From Salinigranum marinum (GTDB lineage Archaea > Halobacteriota > Halobacteria > Halobacteriales > Haloferacaceae), in assembly GCF_024228675.1 (NCBI RefSeq), contig NZ_CP100461.1:1612001-1676000 (forward strand): DNA of 64,000 nucleotides. Direction: 5' to 3'. Under the pieces are notes generated by a model, which searched no databases, was not told where the DNA came from, and saw only the letters and a program-made list of their open reading frames with translations. Positions 1 through 8,206 of the stretch are shown here, one piece after another. The position numbers and the translations under genes are program-made. Positions within the stretch are counted from its first letter, which is position 1. Each line of letters opens with the position of its first letter.

Positions 1-1296
1 TTCCGGCTCTGCGTCGCCAATGCCGCCTCCGCGGAGGAACACGGCGCGCGCATCGAGACCCACTCGAAGGTCGTCGACGTGCTCGTCGAGGCGGGCGAGG
101 TCGTCGGCGTCGAGGTCGAACACGCCTCGGGGCAGGGCAAGCGCGTCCACGGCAAGACGGCCCAGCGCGAGAAGATCTACGCCGACTACGTGGTGAACGC
201 CACCGGCGCGTGGGCAGGGCGCGTCGGCGACATGGCAGGCGTCGACATCGAGGTCCGCCCGTCGAAGGGCGTCATGACGATAATGAACGTCCGGCAGGTC
301 GACACGGTCATCAACCGCTGTCAACCGAAGGGGAACGCGGACATCATCGTCCCGCACGAGACCACGGCCATCCTCGGAACGACCGACGAGGAGGTCGAAG
401 ACCCCGAGGATTACCCCGAGGAGGAGTGGGAGGTCGATCTCATGATCTCCGAACTGTCGAAGCTCGTGCCGATGCTCAAGGAGGCCCGGACCATCCGGTC
501 GTTCTGGGGCGTTCGGCCGCTGTACGAGCCGCCGGGGACGGGGACGACGGACCCGACCGACATCACGCGGGACTTCTTTCTCCTCGACCACGACGACCGC
601 GACGATCTGCCGGGGATGACGAGCATCGTCGGCGGGAAGTTCACGACGTACCGGATGATGGCCGAGAAGATCACGGACCACGTCTGCGAGAAGTTCGGCG
701 ACACCACCGAGTGTCGGACCGCGGACGTCCCGCTCCCCGGGAGCGAGGACTTCTCCGTGCTCCGTGACTACATGGACGAGTTCGGCCTCCGGTCGCCAAT
801 CGGTCGGCGCTCCGTCCAGCGGCTGGGGTCGCGCGCCGACGAGGTGCTGAAGACCGAGGGTCCGAACCCGACCGTCTGCGAGTGTGAGGGCGTCACCCGC
901 GCGGAGGTCAGAGACGGGATCAAGCAGGCCGGGTCGGACCTCAACGCCGTTCGCATCCGCACGCGGGCGTCGATGGGTAACTGCCAGGGGGCCTTTTGCT
1001 GTCACCGAATGGCGAACGAACTCGCCATGGAGTACCCCGAACCGGTCGCCCGCGAGGCGCTGGACGAACTCTACCAGGAGCGCTGGAAGGGCGAGCGACA
1101 CGCGCTCTGGGGCGAGCAGCTCTCGCAGGCAATGCTGAAACACCTGCTGCACGCGACGACCATGAACCGCGACGGCGACCCGGTCCGAACGGGCACCGAG
1201 GTTGACTTCGGCGCGTTCGACGGCGGGCCGGCGGTCGGAGAGGACTCGACGGCGGAGCGAGCGGCGGCTGACGGAGGCCGGCAGGATGCCGATTAG
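1..1296 (+). CDS. glpA: Anaerobic glycerol-3-phosphate dehydrogenase subunit A, 5'-truncated by window edge
   Basis: FAD subunit of the GlpABC complex, which oxidises sn-glycerol-3-phosphate to DHAP and passes electrons to the quinone pool at the membrane. The reading frame is open from base 1, so the N-terminal FAD-binding part lies outside the window; 431 residues remain. Visible are the DAO-type FAD/substrate fold ([27 protein letters not shown]) and a C-terminal BFD-like [2Fe-2S] domain with CEC near residue 297 and GNCQGAFCC near 330. Its stop codon lies 11 bp inside glpB, so the two are translationally coupled. Assignment to GlpA rather than aerobic GlpD rests on the BFD domain and on glpBC following directly. 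Confidence 0.95.
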   Translation, partial: FRLCVANAASAEEHGARIETHSKVVDVLVEAGEVVGVEVEHASGQGKRVHGKTAQREKIYADYVVNATGAWAGRVGDMAGVDIEVRPSKGVMTIMNVRQVDTVINRCQPKGNADIIVPHETTAILGTTDEEVEDPEDYPEEEWEVDLMISELSKLVPMLKEARTIRSFWGVRPLYEPPGTGTTDPTDITRDFFLLDHDDRDDLPGMTSIVGGKFTTYRMMAEKITDHVCEKFGDTTECRTADVPLPGSEDFSVLRDYMDEFGLRSPIGRRSVQRLGSRADEVLKTEGPNPTVCECEGVTRAEVRDGIKQAGSDLNAVRIRTRASMGNCQGAFCCHRMANELAMEYPEPVAREALDELYQERWKGERHALWGEQLSQAMLKHLLHATTMNRDGDPVRTGTEVDFGAFDGGPAVGEDSTAERAAADGGRQDAD

Positions 1297-2551
1297 CGAG
1301 GACGTCATCGTGGTCGGCGGCGGGATCGCGGGCTCCGTCGCGGCGCTATCGGCCGCGGAGACGGGAGTCAGCGTGCGGCTCATCTCCCACAAGAAGAGCA
1401 CGCTTCGACACGCCAGCGGGCTGATCGACGTGCTCGGCTACACGGCCGACGGCTCGGGGCCGCTCGCCGACCCCTACGAGGCGCTCGATTCGCTCCCCGA
1501 GGGTCACCCCTACCGCGTCGTCGGGAGCGACGCGGTCCGCGAGGGACTGGCGCTGTTCGATCAAATCGCCGGCGACGAGTACCTCGGTGGCCACACGGAC
1601 ACGAACGCGCTCGTCCCGACCCACGGCGGCGCGGTGAAGCCGACGGCGCGGTATCCGCGAGCGGCCGCCGGCGGGATCGCCTCCGACGACCGCGACATGC
1701 TGCTCGTTGGATTCGAGTCGATGACCGACTTCGAGGCGTCGCTGGCCGCGGACCACCTCGACGCCGCGGGCGTCCCGTTCGACGTCACCGGGGTGACCGT
1801 CGAGTTCCCGAAGACGTTCCGGGCGGACGCGAAGGTCACCCGCTTCGCGAAGGCGCTCGACACCGACGAGGATGTCGGGAGCCGTGGGACGCGCGAGGCG
1901 CTCGCGGCGGCCGTCGAACCCCACCTCGACGGGGCCGAACGCGTCGGCTTCCCCTCGCTCTTGGGCGACGACCACCGACACGAGGTGCGCGACGACCTCG
2001 AATCCTACCTCGGTGCCGAGGTGTTCGAGGTCCCGATGGGCCCGCCCTCGCTCCCGGGACTCAGACTGGAGGACCTGCTGTTCGACGCGCTCGACGAGGC
2101 CGGCGTCGGGATGTCGACGGGGAACAAGGCGGTGGGGTACGAGACCGACGGCGACGCGCTGTCGGCCGTCGTCGTCGACCGGCAAGGGAGGGAGATTCCC
2201 TACCACGCGGACGCGTTCGTCCTCGCGACTGGCGGGCTCGTCGGGAAGGGGATCGGTTCGTCGCGCGAGGGGGTACGCGAACCCCTCTTCGACTGTCACG
2301 TCCCCCACCCCGAGGACCGCTACGACTGGTTCGTCGACGACGCCTTCGGCGACCACCCCTTTGCGGCCTTCGGCGTCGCGCCCGACGACAGACTCCGTCC
2401 GCAGGACGCCGACGGAGACGCAGAGTTCGCGAACCTCTTCGCCGCCGGCGGTGTCGTCGGCGGCGCCGACGTCGCGGCCGAGAAGTCGGCCAGCGGCGTC
2501 TCGCTCGCGACCGGAGTGGTCGCGGGCCGCGAGGCAGGTGAATCCGCATGA
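1286..2551 (+). CDS. glpB: Anaerobic glycerol-3-phosphate dehydrogenase subunit B
   Basis: Second flavoprotein subunit of GlpABC, 421 residues, close to family length. It begins with a Rossmann dinucleotide motif ([16 protein letters not shown]) and ends with a second FAD-contact region ([26 protein letters not shown]). The frame is open upstream to 1202, but the ATG at 1286 puts the glycine-rich motif at residue 7, as in homologues, and overlaps the glpA stop. The gene overlaps glpC by ATGA at 2548-2551. GlpB is thought to relay electrons from GlpA to the iron-sulfur subunit. Confidence 0.93.
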   Translation: MPISEDVIVVGGGIAGSVAALSAAETGVSVRLISHKKSTLRHASGLIDVLGYTADGSGPLADPYEALDSLPEGHPYRVVGSDAVREGLALFDQIAGDEYLGGHTDTNALVPTHGGAVKPTARYPRAAAGGIASDDRDMLLVGFESMTDFEASLAADHLDAAGVPFDVTGVTVEFPKTFRADAKVTRFAKALDTDEDVGSRGTREALAAAVEPHLDGAERVGFPSLLGDDHRHEVRDDLESYLGAEVFEVPMGPPSLPGLRLEDLLFDALDEAGVGMSTGNKAVGYETDGDALSAVVVDRQGREIPYHADAFVLATGGLVGKGIGSSREGVREPLFDCHVPHPEDRYDWFVDDAFGDHPFAAFGVAPDDRLRPQDADGDAEFANLFAAGGVVGGADVAAEKSASGVSLATGVVAGREAGESA

Positions 2552-3855
2552 GTGACGCACAATCCCCCCCAGAGTTCGACCCCAGCGCAGGCATCGACAG
2601 CATCGACGACTTCGAACCCGTACAGGTGTTCGACGACGGCATGGACCTCCGCCCTGGCGCGGACAACTGTTACAAATGTACGGCGTGTGATACGTCGTGT
2701 CCGGTCGCCGAGGTCGACGACGAGTTCCCCGGGCCGAAGTTCCAGGGTCCCGAACAGTGGCGGCTCAAGCGCAAGGACGACGTCGAGATCGACGACTCGA
2801 TCATGTCCTGCTCGAACTGTATGCGCTGTGACAACGCCTGTCCCTCCAGCGTGCCGCTGAGCCAGATGCACAACGAGGCACGTGGCGAGTACGTCGAGAA
2901 CCAGATGGACCACACCTCCCGGGAGTACATCCGTAACAGGATCCTCGCGAACTACCGGACGCTCGCCGAACTCGGGAGCAAGGTCCCCCGGATCACGAAC
3001 GCCGTGATGGGTAACTCCCTCGTGCAGAAGATCAACGAGAAGGTGCTCGGTATCACCGCGGAACGGGAGTTCCCCGAGTTCGCCACCCAGACGTTCCGCG
3101 AGTGGTGGCGCGAGCGCGGCGGCGCGCAGGTGCAGTCGGACGAAAAGCGCGTCGCGTACTTCCACGGCTGCTACTCGAACTACAACAGCCCCGAGGTGGG
3201 CAAGGCGCTCGTCAGGGTGTTCGAGGAGTTCGGCTATCAGGTGGCCGTCCCGCGGCAGCGCTGTTCCGGCACGCCGATGTTCGCGAACGGGATGTTAGAC
3301 GACGCCGAACGCGCGGCGAACGTGAACGTCCCCGAGTTCAAGGACCTCATCGACGAGGGGTACGACGTCATCGCCTCCTGTACCTCCTGTTCGATGTCGC
3401 TGAAGCAGGAGTACCCCGAACTGTTCCAGATCTCCGGGATCGAGGAGGTGTCGAACCACACCTACGAGTCGCTGGAGTACCTCCGCATCCACGAGGACAT
3501 CCAAGAGCGACTCGACGGCGCGACGGTCGACTACCCCGACCTGGCGTACCACGCGCCGTGTCACGCTCGCAGTCAGGGTCTCGACCGTCAGGCAGTCGAA
3601 CTGTTCAGAGACGTCGACGGCTTCGAGATCGAAGACGTCGGCTCCTCCTGTTCGGGTATCTCGGGCACCTACGGCTGGAAGACCGAGAAGTACGAGAAGT
3701 CGATGAAGATCGGCGAGGACATGTTCGACCACATGCACCACGCGAAAGGGAACGTCGGCATGACCGAGTGTCCGACGTGTTCCTCACAGATGGAACACGG
3801 TACCGGGTACGAGATCCGCCACCCTCTCCAGTTGCTCGAAGAAGCGGTCGTCTGA
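2548..3855 (+). CDS. glpC: Anaerobic glycerol-3-phosphate dehydrogenase subunit C (iron-sulfur, quinone-linked)
   Basis: Iron-sulfur subunit of 435 residues that anchors GlpAB and delivers electrons to quinone. Two ferredoxin-type [4Fe-4S] motifs are visible near residues 41-54 (CYKCTACDTSC) and 91-101 (CSNCMRCDNAC), followed by two CCG domains typical of heterodisulfide-reductase-like subunits (around YFHGCYSN...RCSG and YHAPCHAR...SSCSGISG). It is the last gene of the glpABC operon, joined to glpB by a 4-bp ATGA overlap. No downstream gene is on the same strand, so transcription probably ends between 3856 and 3903. Confidence 0.94.
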   Translation: MSDAQSPPEFDPSAGIDSIDDFEPVQVFDDGMDLRPGADNCYKCTACDTSCPVAEVDDEFPGPKFQGPEQWRLKRKDDVEIDDSIMSCSNCMRCDNACPSSVPLSQMHNEARGEYVENQMDHTSREYIRNRILANYRTLAELGSKVPRITNAVMGNSLVQKINEKVLGITAEREFPEFATQTFREWWRERGGAQVQSDEKRVAYFHGCYSNYNSPEVGKALVRVFEEFGYQVAVPRQRCSGTPMFANGMLDDAERAANVNVPEFKDLIDEGYDVIASCTSCSMSLKQEYPELFQISGIEEVSNHTYESLEYLRIHEDIQERLDGATVDYPDLAYHAPCHARSQGLDRQAVELFRDVDGFEIEDVGSSCSGISGTYGWKTEKYEKSMKIGEDMFDHMHHAKGNVGMTECPTCSSQMEHGTGYEIRHPLQLLEEAVV

Positions 3856-3903
3856 GACGGCAGTCGGCGGTCGAGCGCCGGCCCGCACGCCGCACGCTCG
3901 GGG

Positions 3904-4155
3904 TCACTCGGTCGGTATCGGAGAGACCCTGACGTGGCCGTCGGAGCCGACCTCCACCGCCACACGGAGTTCGTCGATCGAACACTCGACGCGGACGCCT
4001 CCGGAACTGTTCTCCAACAGGGCGTCGACGGATTCGAGATCGAGATACTCCGAGAGCGGGTCGAGTTCGACGGGATCGACCCCTTTCGCGGCGGCGACTT
4101 CGTTCACGACGCGCACGCTCGGTGACGTCGCGTGTGGGTCGTCACCGTTCATCAT
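3904..4155 (-). CDS. Small stand-alone HalOD1 output-domain protein
   Basis: An 83-residue acidic protein resembling the HalOD1 (halobacterial output domain 1) module, normally found at the end of haloarchaeal signalling proteins. Typical landmarks are the PSVRVVNEVAAAKGVDP start, the PLSEYLDLESVDALL centre and the V.V..DG.V.V end. There is no receiver or PAS domain and the molecular role is unknown. Start is ambiguous between adjacent ATGs at 4155 and 4152; a TATA box centred near 4180 fits a leaderless transcript from either. It sits between the glpABC operon and the second glpA-like gene, both oriented away from it or behind it, which suggests but does not prove a role in glycerol response. 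Confidence 0.75.
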   Translation of the reverse strand: MMNGDDPHATSPSVRVVNEVAAAKGVDPVELDPLSEYLDLESVDALLENSSGGVRVECSIDELRVAVEVGSDGHVRVSPIPTE

Positions 4156-4175
4156 GCATAGATCGTCGACCGGGT

Positions 4176-4185
4176 GGATAAATCC
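4176..4185 (-). promoter_or_regulatory. TATA box of the HalOD1 gene
   Basis: GGATTTATCC on the minus strand, itself near-palindromic, centred about 26 nt before the ATG at 4155. This is the spacing of an archaeal TATA box driving a leaderless mRNA. Confidence 0.55.
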
Positions 4186-4251
4186 ACGTCAGACTCGTGA
4201 CTGACGGAGAGCCCGGTCCCGGCTTGTGCTCCCGTGGACCGTCGGTCCCGG

Positions 4252-5520
4252 TCAGTCCCCGGCCACCACGTCCTCGTCGGTCGGCGACCGCGCGTCGTAC
4301 GTGGAGACGAACCGGTTCAGTTCGGTCGTATCGTCCACGCCCGGGAGGGGTTCGTCGGCGGTCCGGCACGGTTCGTCGACGCCCAGGCGGTCGGCGACGA
4401 GATCCGCGGTCTCCTCGGCCATCAGCCGGTAGCTCGTCAGCTTCCCGCCGACGATGCTCGCGAAGTTCCCGACGCCGTCGTCGTCGTGATCGAGGACGAA
4501 GAAGCCGCGGGAGATACCACGGCTCGCCCCCTTGCCCCCGCTTTGGCTCCCGCGGGCTTCCTCGTCGGGCGCGTAGAGCGGGCGGACGCCCCACCAGGTT
4601 CGGAGGACCTCCGCGTCGCGGACGGCCGGGAGCATCTCGCCACACTCGGCGAACATCCGTTCGACCTCCGCCTCGTCGGTGGGGTAGGCGTCGGGGTCGT
4701 CGACGACGTTGCTCGTCGTCCCCAAGACGGCCTGGTCGTCGTGTGGGATGACGATGTCGCCGTCGTCGGGGTCCCGACAGCGGTTGAGGACGGGCCCGAG
4801 GTCGGGGTAGTCGACCGACACCATCACGCCGCTGGTCGGGCGCATCTCGACCTCGACGCCCGCCATCGCCGCGAGTTTCCCGGCCCACGCGCCGGTGGCG
4901 TTCACCACGTACGACGCGGTGACGTCCGTGTCCGCCTCGCCGCCGAGGTGGACGGTCGCGACCCGACCGTCGTCGACGACGATCGACTCGACGGGCGCGT
5001 TCGTCAGGACGGTTCCCTCACGCCGTTCGACGTCGGCGGCGTTGGCCGCGACGAGCCGCGAGGGATAGACGACGCCGTCGGGGACGACCATCGCGCGCTC
5101 GACGTCGGGGGAGAGGTCGGGGACCCGCTCGTGGGCCTCGTCGCCCGAGATCACCTCGGCGTCGATGTCGTACTCGCGGCACGCCGCGAGCTTCTCGTCG
5201 AAGTACGCCGGGTCGTCGTCGGCGAGCTGGACGAACAGCCCTCCCGTGTCGCCGATGCAGTGGCCGGCGATGTCGCGCAGGATGCGGTTCTCCGCGATGC
5301 ACTCGCGGGCTCCGACCTCGTCGGCCTCGGCGTACCGGGCCCCGCTGTGCAGGAGGCCGTGCGAGCGACCCGTCGTGCCCGAGGAGAGCCCACCCCGGTC
5401 GGCCAGCGTCACCGTCAGTCCCCGCATCGCCAGGTCGCGGGCGACGCCTGCGCCGGTCGCACCCCCACCGATCACCAGTACGTCAGTCTCGTGTGTCATC
5501 ACACCACCTTGGTCTGACAT
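4252..5520 (-). CDS. FAD-dependent glycerol-3-phosphate dehydrogenase, GlpA/GlpD-like, without BFD domain
   Basis: A 422-residue DAO-family flavoprotein with an N-terminal FAD motif (VLVIGGGATGAGVARDLA), the GlpA/GlpD signature SSGTTGRSHGLLHSGARYA, and [11 protein letters not shown] and SIVGGKLTSYRLMAEE. It is clearly a paralogue of the glpA product at 1-1296, but stops before the [2Fe-2S] BFD domain that GlpA carries, and no glpB or glpC follows. It may therefore reduce quinone directly, as GlpD does. An ATG at 5499 preceded by an AAGGTGG Shine-Dalgarno-like stretch is a credible alternative start. Divergent from ptsH. Confidence 0.85.
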   Translation of the reverse strand: MSDQGGVMTHETDVLVIGGGATGAGVARDLAMRGLTVTLADRGGLSSGTTGRSHGLLHSGARYAEADEVGARECIAENRILRDIAGHCIGDTGGLFVQLADDDPAYFDEKLAACREYDIDAEVISGDEAHERVPDLSPDVERAMVVPDGVVYPSRLVAANAADVERREGTVLTNAPVESIVVDDGRVATVHLGGEADTDVTASYVVNATGAWAGKLAAMAGVEVEMRPTSGVMVSVDYPDLGPVLNRCRDPDDGDIVIPHDDQAVLGTTSNVVDDPDAYPTDEAEVERMFAECGEMLPAVRDAEVLRTWWGVRPLYAPDEEARGSQSGGKGASRGISRGFFVLDHDDDGVGNFASIVGGKLTSYRLMAEETADLVADRLGVDEPCRTADEPLPGVDDTTELNRFVSTYDARSPTDEDVVAGD

Positions 5521-5657
5521 GACTTGACTCTTCGGTCCGTCGCGGGCCCGTTCGGCGCCGCGGCCACGACCCGGGCGCGACGCCCGACCGACGGCACCGG
5601 ACGGCTCACGAAGCGAGCGATCGAAGCGGCTAACACTTCGTACACTCTCCGAGGGGT

Positions 5658-5924
5658 ATGGAACGACTCGTCACCGTCGTCCCGGAGGCGGGCCTCCACG
5701 CCCGTCCGGCGTCGAAGTTCGTCGAGACCGCGAACGAGTACGACTGCGAGCTACAGATCGGCCCCGAGGAGGGCACGCTCGTCAACGCGCGGAGCATGCT
5801 CGGGGTGACGGGACTCGGGGTGAAGTCGGGCGAGCGCGTGCGGTTGGTCGCCGAGGGGGAGGACAGCGAGGCCGCGCTGGACGCGCTCGAATCGGTACTG
5901 TCGACCGAGGAAGTCGAGGAGTAG
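5658..5924 (+). CDS. ptsH: Phosphocarrier protein HPr
   Basis: Full-length 88-residue HPr. The phosphorylated histidine is His14 in AGLHARPASKF, and Ser46 (NARSMLGV) occupies the position of the bacterial HPr kinase site, though no HPr kinase is seen here. HPr accepts phosphate from enzyme I and would hand it to the DhaM protein encoded just downstream on the opposite strand (convergent, 11-bp gap). A GAGGGG purine run precedes the ATG. Enzyme I is not in the window. Confidence 0.95.
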   Translation: MERLVTVVPEAGLHARPASKFVETANEYDCELQIGPEEGTLVNARSMLGVTGLGVKSGERVRLVAEGEDSEAALDALESVLSTEEVEE

Positions 5925-5935
5925 TCCTTGGTTCG

Positions 5936-6319
5936 TCAGTTCAGCTTCCGGTAGTCGCGCGCCTCCTCGGCGGCGGCGACCACGGAGTCGAGCGTCGCCT
6001 TCTTGCTGGTGGCTTCGACGGCGGCGTTGACCGCCGCTTCGAGGACGGGCGCGTCGGCGATCCGCACGTCCGCGTCGCTCGTCTCCACGGCGAGTTCGGC
6101 GTTCATCACCGCGCTCCCGAGGTCGACCAGGAGGACGACGCCGTCGCCGTCGTCGGCGGCGTCGATAGCCGCGGAGATGCGGTCGACCGACGTGCCCAGG
6201 CCGCCGTCTCCCTCGCCGCCGGCGGGTTCGATGTTGGCGTCGGTGGCCATCTGTGCCGCCACCTCACAGATCCCCTCGGCCGCCTTCGCCGAGTGCGAGA
6301 CGACGACGAGGCCGACCAT
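5936..6319 (-). CDS. dhaM: PTS-dependent dihydroxyacetone kinase phosphotransferase subunit DhaM
   Basis: A 127-residue EIIA-Man-like protein that takes phosphate from HPr and rephosphorylates the ADP held by DhaL. The active histidine is His9 in VVVSHSAKAAEG, and LLVDLGSAVMNAELA matches the second conserved loop. It contains only the EIIA-like domain; the HPr and truncated EI domains fused in E. coli DhaM are absent, so it depends on the separate HPr at 5658 and an EI elsewhere. Start codon abuts the dhaL stop (6319/6320), consistent with the operon order dhaK-dhaL-dhaM. Confidence 0.95.
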   Translation of the reverse strand: MVGLVVVSHSAKAAEGICEVAAQMATDANIEPAGGEGDGGLGTSVDRISAAIDAADDGDGVVLLVDLGSAVMNAELAVETSDADVRIADAPVLEAAVNAAVEATSKKATLDSVVAAAEEARDYRKLN

Positions 6320-7036
6320 CTACGCCTCCTCCGCGTCGTCGCCGTCGTCGGGGACCGTCGGCGAGGTGGCGTCGCGGTCGAGCGCCTCCTCGCCGTCGAG
6401 GTACTCGGTGGCGGTCTCCAGCAGTTCTTCGAGGATGATAAGCGTCGACGTCGCCCCGGGGTCTCGGTGGCCGACAGAGCGCCACCCCAGATACGAGGCG
6501 CGTCCCTTCGTCGCCCGGATGGGGACGGTGAAGTTCACGCCGCGCTCGGCGGCGTCGACCGTCTTCGCCAGCGCTTCGAGGGGTGGCAGGTCGTCCTCCT
6601 CGATCGACTTCTTGTACGTGTGGACCGCGGGCGTGACGGCGTCGACCATCGTCTTCTGGCCTATCTGCGCGCCGCCGCGGTCCTGGAGCTTCTCGAGGTA
6701 GGCCTCGGCGAACGCCACCGACGTCTCGGCCGTGATCCCCTCGTCGAGTTCCTGGCTGGCAGTCAGGATCGACCCCCCGTACAGCGGCCCCGCCGCGCCG
6801 CCGACCTCGCTCACGATCGCCATGCCCACCGCCTTGACGATCTCGGCCGGCTCCCCGTCCATCCCCTCCGTCTTCTCGAGGACGGTCTGAAAGCCGCGGT
6901 TCATGTTCGCGCCGTGGTCGGCGTCGCCGATGGCCGAGTCTAGCTCCGTCAGGTACGTCTTCTCCGCCGCGAGTCGGTCGGCGACGTTCGCGAGCGCCGC
7001 GTGCAGTGCCTCCACCTGAACGTCCGTGTCTGCCAT
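6320..7036 (-). CDS. dhaL: Dihydroxyacetone kinase subunit DhaL (ADP-binding)
   Basis: Nucleotide-binding subunit of PTS-type dihydroxyacetone kinase, 238 residues. The Mg-ADP aspartates are Asp33, Asp38 and Asp40 in the motif LDSAIGDADHGANMNRGF, equivalent to the three aspartates of E. coli DhaL. GGAAGPLYG and RASYLGWRSVGHRDPGA are further family signatures. A C-terminal acidic tail of about 20 residues is extra compared with bacterial forms and is in keeping with halophilic proteins. It lies 83 nt after dhaK and directly before dhaM. Confidence 0.95.
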   Translation of the reverse strand: MADTDVQVEALHAALANVADRLAAEKTYLTELDSAIGDADHGANMNRGFQTVLEKTEGMDGEPAEIVKAVGMAIVSEVGGAAGPLYGGSILTASQELDEGITAETSVAFAEAYLEKLQDRGGAQIGQKTMVDAVTPAVHTYKKSIEEDDLPPLEALAKTVDAAERGVNFTVPIRATKGRASYLGWRSVGHRDPGATSTLIILEELLETATEYLDGEEALDRDATSPTVPDDGDDAEEA

Positions 7037-7119
7037 GCATCGGAATCAGTTGGCACCGAAATAAGGGTAGGGGTAGGGCTCTCGCGGCGGCCCGTCGCGC
7101 TTCCGAGAGGCGTCGTCGG

Positions 7120-8121
7120 TCAGTCGCGGACGGTCAGCGCCGGCGTGTCGCAGGGGTGTGCGAGCAGTTCCTTCAGTTCGTCGTCGACCGCACACACGGT
7201 GATCGAACAGCCCATCATGTCGAGGGAGGTCATGTAGTCACCGACCCACGCGTCCCACGTCTCCAGCCCGTGATCGTCGACGATTTCCTGGAGCTTGCGG
7301 TTGACGATGAACAGCTCCGACAGCGGCGTGCCGCCCATCCCGTTGACGATGGTGACGATCTCCTGACCCTCATCGAGGTCGAGATCCGCGAGGACGCCCT
7401 CCGTGAGGTGTTCAGTGATCTCGTCCGCGCTCATCACGTCGGTCCGTTCTGTGCCCGGTTCGCCGTGGATACCGATGCCGAGTTCCATCTCCTCGTCGCC
7501 GAGGTCGAACGTCGGCTCGCCCTTCTCGGGGGTGACACAGGAGGTGAGCGCCATCCCCATCGTGCCGACGCTGTCGATGACTTTCTCGGCGACGGCCTTG
7601 ACTTCGCCGAGGTCGCCGCCCTGGTGGGCCTTCGCGCCCGCCGCCTTGTGGACGAGGATCGTGCCGCAGACGCCGCGCCGTCCCGACGTGTACAGCGAGT
7701 CCTCGACGGCGACGTCGTCGTTCACCACGACCTGTTCGACCTCGACGTCCTCCATCGCCGCGAGTTCCGCGGCGGTGTCGAAGTTCATCACGTCGCCCTC
7801 GTAGTTCTTCACGACGCAGAGGACGCCCGCGCCGCCGTCACAGGCCTGGATCATCTCTTGCAGTTGGTCCGCGGTGGGCGAGGTGAACACCTCCCCGGCC
7901 GCGGCCCCGTCGAGCATTCCCTCGCCGAGATAGCCCGCGTGGGTCGGCTCGTGCCCAGAGCCCCCGCCGGAGACGATGCCGACCTTGCCGTCGATCGGTG
8001 CGTCCTCCCGGACGAGCACCTCGATGTCGTCGAGCCGACGTACCTGGTCTGGGTACGCCGCGACCATCCCGTCGAGCATCTCGTCCACTACGTCCGCCGG
8101 TTCGTTGATGAGTTTCTTCAT
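7120..8121 (-). CDS. dhaK: Dihydroxyacetone kinase subunit DhaK
   Basis: Substrate-binding subunit, 333 residues. Residues 51-66 (SGGGSGHEPTHAGYLG) form the conserved DHA pocket, and His219 in GIGIHGEPG is the histidine that binds dihydroxyacetone covalently as a hemiaminal. With DhaL and DhaM it converts DHA to DHAP using PTS phosphate. First gene of dhaKLM; a TATA-like stretch lies about 30 nt upstream. The neighbouring glpABC genes feed the same DHAP pool. Confidence 0.96.
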   Translation of the reverse strand: MKKLINEPADVVDEMLDGMVAAYPDQVRRLDDIEVLVREDAPIDGKVGIVSGGGSGHEPTHAGYLGEGMLDGAAAGEVFTSPTADQLQEMIQACDGGAGVLCVVKNYEGDVMNFDTAAELAAMEDVEVEQVVVNDDVAVEDSLYTSGRRGVCGTILVHKAAGAKAHQGGDLGEVKAVAEKVIDSVGTMGMALTSCVTPEKGEPTFDLGDEEMELGIGIHGEPGTERTDVMSADEITEHLTEGVLADLDLDEGQEIVTIVNGMGGTPLSELFIVNRKLQEIVDDHGLETWDAWVGDYMTSLDMMGCSITVCAVDDELKELLAHPCDTPALTVRD

Positions 8122-8146
8122 ACGGCGGAGTGACAGACGGCGGTCT

Positions 8147-8157
8147 CTGTAAAAAGT
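8147..8157 (-). promoter_or_regulatory. TATA-like element of dhaKLM
   Basis: Minus-strand CTTTTTACAG centred about 30 nt before the dhaK ATG, in an 85-bp gap after ileS. It is the only A/T-rich run at the right distance. Confidence 0.45.
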
Positions 8158-8206
8158 GTTTGTCGGGATTAATTGGAAGGAATATCAGTTCGCCCGTGAC
8201 TGTCGC

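Noticed and set aside
1-78. Apparent absence of the GlpA N-terminus
   Set aside because: The frame is open at base 1; the truncation is due to the window edge, not to a broken gene.
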